A DNA stretch of 64,000 nucleotides, taken from assembly GCA_015654695.1 (NCBI GenBank), contig JAATGJ010000144.1, positions 1-64,000 of the forward strand, given 5' to 3'. The stretch is from Chitinophagales bacterium. Lineage in GTDB: Bacteria; Bacteroidota; Bacteroidia; Chitinophagales; Chitinophagaceae. Shown in pieces: positions 60,714 through 64,000 of this stretch. Each line of letters starts with the position of its first letter. The first letter of the stretch is position 1. Position numbers and translations under genes: made by a program. The notes beneath the pieces are model-generated. The model saw only the letters and a list, made by a program, of their open reading frames with translations, was not told the origin of the DNA and made no database searches.

Positions 60714-62258
60714 ATGAAAAAGCCCATTCTTTTCGTAGTATTCTTTTGCGCAGCAATACATTTATATGCACAAAAAAATATTGTTATCGCCAAAGACCAG
60801 TTGAAAGATAAAATAATGGGAGGATGGGGAGGCCAAACTATCGGCGTAACTTTTGGCGGACCCTATGAATTTCAATTCAATGGAACATTTATTGGCGATT
60901 ACCAGGCTTTGAAATGGTATGACGGGTATCTTAAAAATACGATGCTGAATAACCCGGGTTTGTATGATGACCTTTATATGGACCTTACTTTTGTTGATGT
61001 ATTTGAGAAATATGGATTGAATGCGCCTGTTGATTCATTCGCTAATGCTTTTGCGAACGCCGGTTATATGTTATGGCATGCCAACCAGGCTGCACGGTAC
61101 AATCTTTTGCATAGTATTAAAGCGCCCAATAGCGGCTATTGGATGAATAACCCTCATGCCGATTGTATAGATTACCAGATTGAAGCTGATTTTGCAGGAT
61201 TGATGACACCCGGAATGCCTAATACAGCATCTGCTATCAGTGATAAGATCGGCCATATTATGAACTACGGCGATGGCTGGTATGGTGGTGTGTACATTGG
61301 CGCCATGTACTCGCTGGCATTTATATCTAATGACATTAAGTATATTGTTAGTGAAGCTTTAAAAACAATACCTCCGCAAAGTGAATTTTACCAATGCATT
61401 AATGATGTAATTAAGTCGTATAAAAAATATCCGGCAGACTGGAAACAGACATGGCTGGAAGTACAAAGAAAATGGGCTGATGATATCGGCTGCCCCGATG
61501 GCGTCTTTGTTCCTTTTAATATTGATGCGAAAGTGAACGCAGCTTATGTGGTCATTGGCTTATTGTATGGGAATGGCGATTTTACAAAGACCCTTGAGAT
61601 CAGCACACGTTGTGGCCAGGATGCTGATTGCAATCCCTCTTCTGCAGGAGGTATCTTAGGAGCCATACTGGGATATAATAAAATTCCTGCTTACTGGAAG
61701 ATGGGACTTAAAGAAGCGGAAAACATTAATTTTAAATACACTACCATGAGCCTTGAAGATGTTTACCGGGTTGGATTAAAACATGCTTTGCAGGTGATTG
61801 AAAAAAATGGCGGTCAAATTAACGGAGATAAAATAACAATTAAAACCCAGCAGCCTGTTCCGGTAAAATTTGAAAAAAGTTTTCCGGGTTTATATCCGGT
61901 AGCCAGGTCTTCTGTGAAATGGTCGGATAATAAAGATGAGATCAGTTTCGATTTTGAAGGAACGGGTTTTGCATTAAAAGGTGAAACAGCGAGGTGGGGA
62001 AGTTCATCCGATTCTGTTTATAATACCGAATTGTATATAGATGAAAAATTAGTGGAGTCGCCGAAGCTTCCTGTTAATTTTACAACAAGACGACATGAGC
62101 TATGCTGGAAGTATGATCTGCCAAAAGGAAAGCATACTGTGAGATTAAAAATAATAAATCCATCCAAAGATGGAGTGCGTGTGGGACAGGTAATTATTTA
62201 TAACGATAAGCCTGTTAACGGGATTTTGTATAATGCTGCTGCCGAAAAAAAGCAATAG
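60714..62258 (+). CDS. Exported ADP-ribosylglycohydrolase-fold protein with C-terminal beta domain
   Basis: A 514-residue protein with signal peptide KPILFVVFFCAAIHLYAQ. The ADP-ribosylglycohydrolase domain (about 25-370) has DKIMGGWGGQTIGVTFGG, the metal-ligand-like DDLYMDLTFVDVFEKYG, and CGQDADCNPSSAGGILGAILG, equivalent to the DADTNA motif. A C-terminal domain (about 395-510; ARSSVKWSDNKDEISFDFEGTGFALKG, KHTVRLKIINPSKDG) looks like a carbohydrate-binding beta sandwich. Being extracytoplasmic and beside ribokinase, it is more likely a ribosidase than a protein de-ADP-ribosylating enzyme. Confidence 0.87.
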   Translation: MKKPILFVVFFCAAIHLYAQKNIVIAKDQLKDKIMGGWGGQTIGVTFGGPYEFQFNGTFIGDYQALKWYDGYLKNTMLNNPGLYDDLYMDLTFVDVFEKYGLNAPVDSFANAFANAGYMLWHANQAARYNLLHSIKAPNSGYWMNNPHADCIDYQIEADFAGLMTPGMPNTASAISDKIGHIMNYGDGWYGGVYIGAMYSLAFISNDIKYIVSEALKTIPPQSEFYQCINDVIKSYKKYPADWKQTWLEVQRKWADDIGCPDGVFVPFNIDAKVNAAYVVIGLLYGNGDFTKTLEISTRCGQDADCNPSSAGGILGAILGYNKIPAYWKMGLKEAENINFKYTTMSLEDVYRVGLKHALQVIEKNGGQINGDKITIKTQQPVPVKFEKSFPGLYPVARSSVKWSDNKDEISFDFEGTGFALKGETARWGSSSDSVYNTELYIDEKLVESPKLPVNFTTRRHELCWKYDLPKGKHTVRLKIINPSKDGVRVGQVIIYNDKPVNGILYNAAAEKKQ

Positions 62259-62305
62259 CGTTATTTACAGGTTGCATTGGAATAGAAATACTAAAACAAC
62301 GCCAT

Positions 62306-63307
62306 ATGTTTATTATACACGACTACCCGCTTGCCATTGTATTCTGTATCATCACCATGCTTTGCTGGGGATCCTGGGCCAATACCCAGAAACTGGCGGA
62401 AAAAACCTGGCGTTTTGAATTGTTTTACTGGGATTATGTAATAGGCATTTTATTATTCTCCCTCGTTAGCGCTTTTACACTGGGAAGTATTGGAGAGCAG
62501 GGCAGAAGTTTTATGGATGATTTAAAGCAGGCCGATAGCGCTAATGTAGGCAGCGCCTTCCTGGGAGGTATAATTTTTAATGCTGCCAATATTCTTTTCG
62601 GGGCCGCCATTGCTATTGCGGGGATGTCTGTTGCATTTCCGGTAGGAATAGGCCTGGCATTAGTGCTCGGTGTTTTGGTTAATTATTTTGGAGCGGAGAA
62701 GGGAAATCCTGTTTTGTTATTCGCAGGTGTGGCGTTGGTGGCTATTGCTATCATTATAAATGCAGTTGCTTATAAAAAAGCCAGCAGCGGCAATCAGAAA
62801 GTTTCTTCAAAAGGGATACTGGTATCATTGCTGGCGGGTTTATTAATGTCATTTTTCTATCGTTTTATCGCTTCCGCTATGGACCTTGAAAATTTTGAGC
62901 ATCCTGCTGCCGGTAAAATGACACCTTATACAGCAGTGTTCGTTTTTTCAGTAGGCATATTTGTAAGTAATTTTCTTTTTAATACTATCCTTATGAAAAA
63001 ACCCCTGCAGGGTGGACCGACCAATTATGCTGCCTATTTTAAGGGGAAATTCTCTACTCACCTCGTGGGCATTCTGGGTGGCTTAATCTGGGGAATGGGC
63101 AATTCTTTTAATCTCATAGCTGCCGGTAAAGCAGGACCGGCCATATCTTATGGTTTGGGACAGGGGGCAACATTAGTAGCGGCATTATGGGGTGTATTTA
63201 TTTGGAAAGAATTTAAAAACGCACCTGTGGGAACCAATCGTTTGATAGCCGCTATGTTTTTATTTTTTATTGCCGGCTTAGGTTGTTTGATTTATGCAGG
63301 GACGTAA
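62306..63307 (+). CDS. Sugar transporter of the GRP (glucose/ribose porter) type
   Basis: A 333-residue inner-membrane protein with about ten membrane helices of the drug/metabolite superfamily. Features are PLAIVFCIITMLCWGSWANTQKLAEKTWRFELFYWDYVIG at the start, GGIIFNAANILFGAAIAIAGMSVAFPVGIGLALVLGVLVNYF, and GILGGLIWGMGNSFNLIAAGKAGPAISYGLGQGATLVAALWGVFIWKEF near the end. GRP/RhaT-like members move pentoses or hexoses with protons. Its location just after rbsK and the glycohydrolase points to ribose. Confidence 0.85.
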   Translation: MFIIHDYPLAIVFCIITMLCWGSWANTQKLAEKTWRFELFYWDYVIGILLFSLVSAFTLGSIGEQGRSFMDDLKQADSANVGSAFLGGIIFNAANILFGAAIAIAGMSVAFPVGIGLALVLGVLVNYFGAEKGNPVLLFAGVALVAIAIIINAVAYKKASSGNQKVSSKGILVSLLAGLLMSFFYRFIASAMDLENFEHPAAGKMTPYTAVFVFSVGIFVSNFLFNTILMKKPLQGGPTNYAAYFKGKFSTHLVGILGGLIWGMGNSFNLIAAGKAGPAISYGLGQGATLVAALWGVFIWKEFKNAPVGTNRLIAAMFLFFIAGLGCLIYAGT

Positions 63308-63380
63308 AATATTGACGTATTCCTTTCTATTGTAAAAAGAATTCGAATATCACCAGGACTTTAATAAATAAATAAACTGT

Positions 63381-64000
63381 ATGAAATATTTTCTTTTACC
63401 CCTACTCATATTGCTCTGTGCTTCCGTTACCCATGCCCAGCAAAAAGCGGCCCGGCTGATAATCCGTGGCGATGATATGGGATATTCCCATGCAGGTAAT
63501 GAAGCCATCATACAATCATATAAAAATGGTATCGAGCAATCCATTGAAGTGATCGTTCCTTCGCCCTGGTTTCCCGAGGCTGTAAAAATGTTAGCCGCTA
63601 ATCCCGGGGTGGATGTGGGCATTCATCTCGCCATTACCAGCGAATGGGATAATATAAAATGGCGGCCATTGTCAGACTGTCCGAGTTTAAAAGATGTGGA
63701 CGGTTATTTTTATCCCATGGTTTATCCCAATAAAAATTATCCGGGCAAAGCCATTAACGAGAATAACTGGAAGCTGGCGGATGTAGAAAGGGAGTTTCGT
63801 GCCCAGATAGAGCTGGGGTTAAAAAACATTCCGCGTATCAGCCATATCTCCGCCCACATGGGATGTACAGGAATAAGTGATTCGGTAAAAGCCATGGTAA
63901 AAAAACTGGCAAAGGAATATAAGATTGATATTGATCCGCAGGAATTAAATGTAAAATATGCAGGTTATGATGGACCCCATGCAACAGCCGCTGAAAAAAT
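63381..64000 (+). CDS. ChbG/YdjC-like carbohydrate deacetylase, partial (cut by right edge)
   Basis: An open frame without a stop reaches the window end. Signal peptide KYFLLPLLILLCASVTHAQ is followed by LIIRGDDMGYSHAGNEAIIQ (the DD metal motif), VPSPWFPEAVKMLAANPGVDVGIHLAITSEW with a metal-binding His, and RISHISAHMGC. The pattern fits ChbG/HpnK-type deacetylases of the YdjC family, which deacetylate chito-oligosaccharides or related glycans. The exported version here would act in the periplasm. It starts 73 bases after the transporter gene and probably belongs to the same locus. Confidence 0.85.
   Translation, partial: MKYFLLPLLILLCASVTHAQQKAARLIIRGDDMGYSHAGNEAIIQSYKNGIEQSIEVIVPSPWFPEAVKMLAANPGVDVGIHLAITSEWDNIKWRPLSDCPSLKDVDGYFYPMVYPNKNYPGKAINENNWKLADVEREFRAQIELGLKNIPRISHISAHMGCTGISDSVKAMVKKLAKEYKIDIDPQELNVKYAGYDGPHATAAEK

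Overview
The window looks like chromosomal DNA of a Bacteroidota bacterium, most probably family Chitinophagaceae. The protein types point there: T9SS-type C-terminal tail, meso-DAP MurE, mitochondrial-type citrate synthase, a free-standing FecR-like N-terminus, and many short exported proteins. Promoters fit the Bacteroidota pattern TTTG-N19-20-TAnnTTTG, and no clear Shine-Dalgarno sequences are seen. Most of the window is core genome with small accessory patches.

Layout. (1) 104-8629, minus strand: the division/cell-wall cluster mraZ-rsmH-ftsL-ftsI-murE-mraY-murD. mraY carries an in-frame TAG at 2692-2694. (2) 8892-13578: DUF3052 protein, queA, an orphan histidine kinase, a YqgE protein and a DUF4197 lipoprotein. 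(3) 13633-16553, minus strand: a TMEM220-like protein, then atpC and atpD with a four-helix-bundle gene lodged between them. (4) 16856-20298: AHSA1, YCII/DGPF and ECF42-like sigma factor genes, then a GNAT-like gene. (5) 20417-27042: dnaX, a small membrane protein, the pyruvate dehydrogenase E2 gene, a GbsR/MarR regulator and small genes. (6) 27236-31372: exported proteins including a zinc metallopeptidase, then YkuK, engB and a 24-residue ORF. (7) 31557-40455: guaA, a periplasmic binding protein, an XRE regulator with an operator-like palindrome, a DUF922 protein, pckA, aminopeptidase P, pssA and purS. (8) 40568-47825: rsmI, an exported PepSY-like protein, an M1 peptidase, a LuxR response regulator, rsmG, a glycosyltransferase and tgt.

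(9) 47820-50230, minus strand: a four-gene operon (small protein, membrane protein, histidine kinase, LuxR regulator) preceded by three direct repeats at an exact 23-bp period. (10) 50400-53848: an accessory patch with hairpins, a decayed coding remnant, and a tight three-gene operon of a signal-less trypsin-fold protease plus two exported proteins of unknown family. (11) 54224-57024: LptF/G permease, citrate synthase, and tRNA-Ala(GGC) behind a structured leader. (12) 57206-64000: a co-directional set of lipoprotein (DUF6786-like), GH172/DUF2961, ribokinase, exported ADP-ribosylglycohydrolase, GRP-type sugar transporter and the start of a ChbG/YdjC-like deacetylase. I read this set as a pentofuranoside (probably riboside) scavenging locus.

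A recurrent theme is invasion of spacers, and sometimes of reading frames, by short GC-rich palindromes and simple-repeat spacers. Examples lie in queA, the dnaX linker, and the 3' ends of ftsL, purS and the AHSA1 gene. The strongest candidates for something new are the protease operon at 50968-53848, the 23-bp iterons at 50307-50366, and the riboside locus at the right edge. The most urgent quality question is the nonsense codon in mraY.
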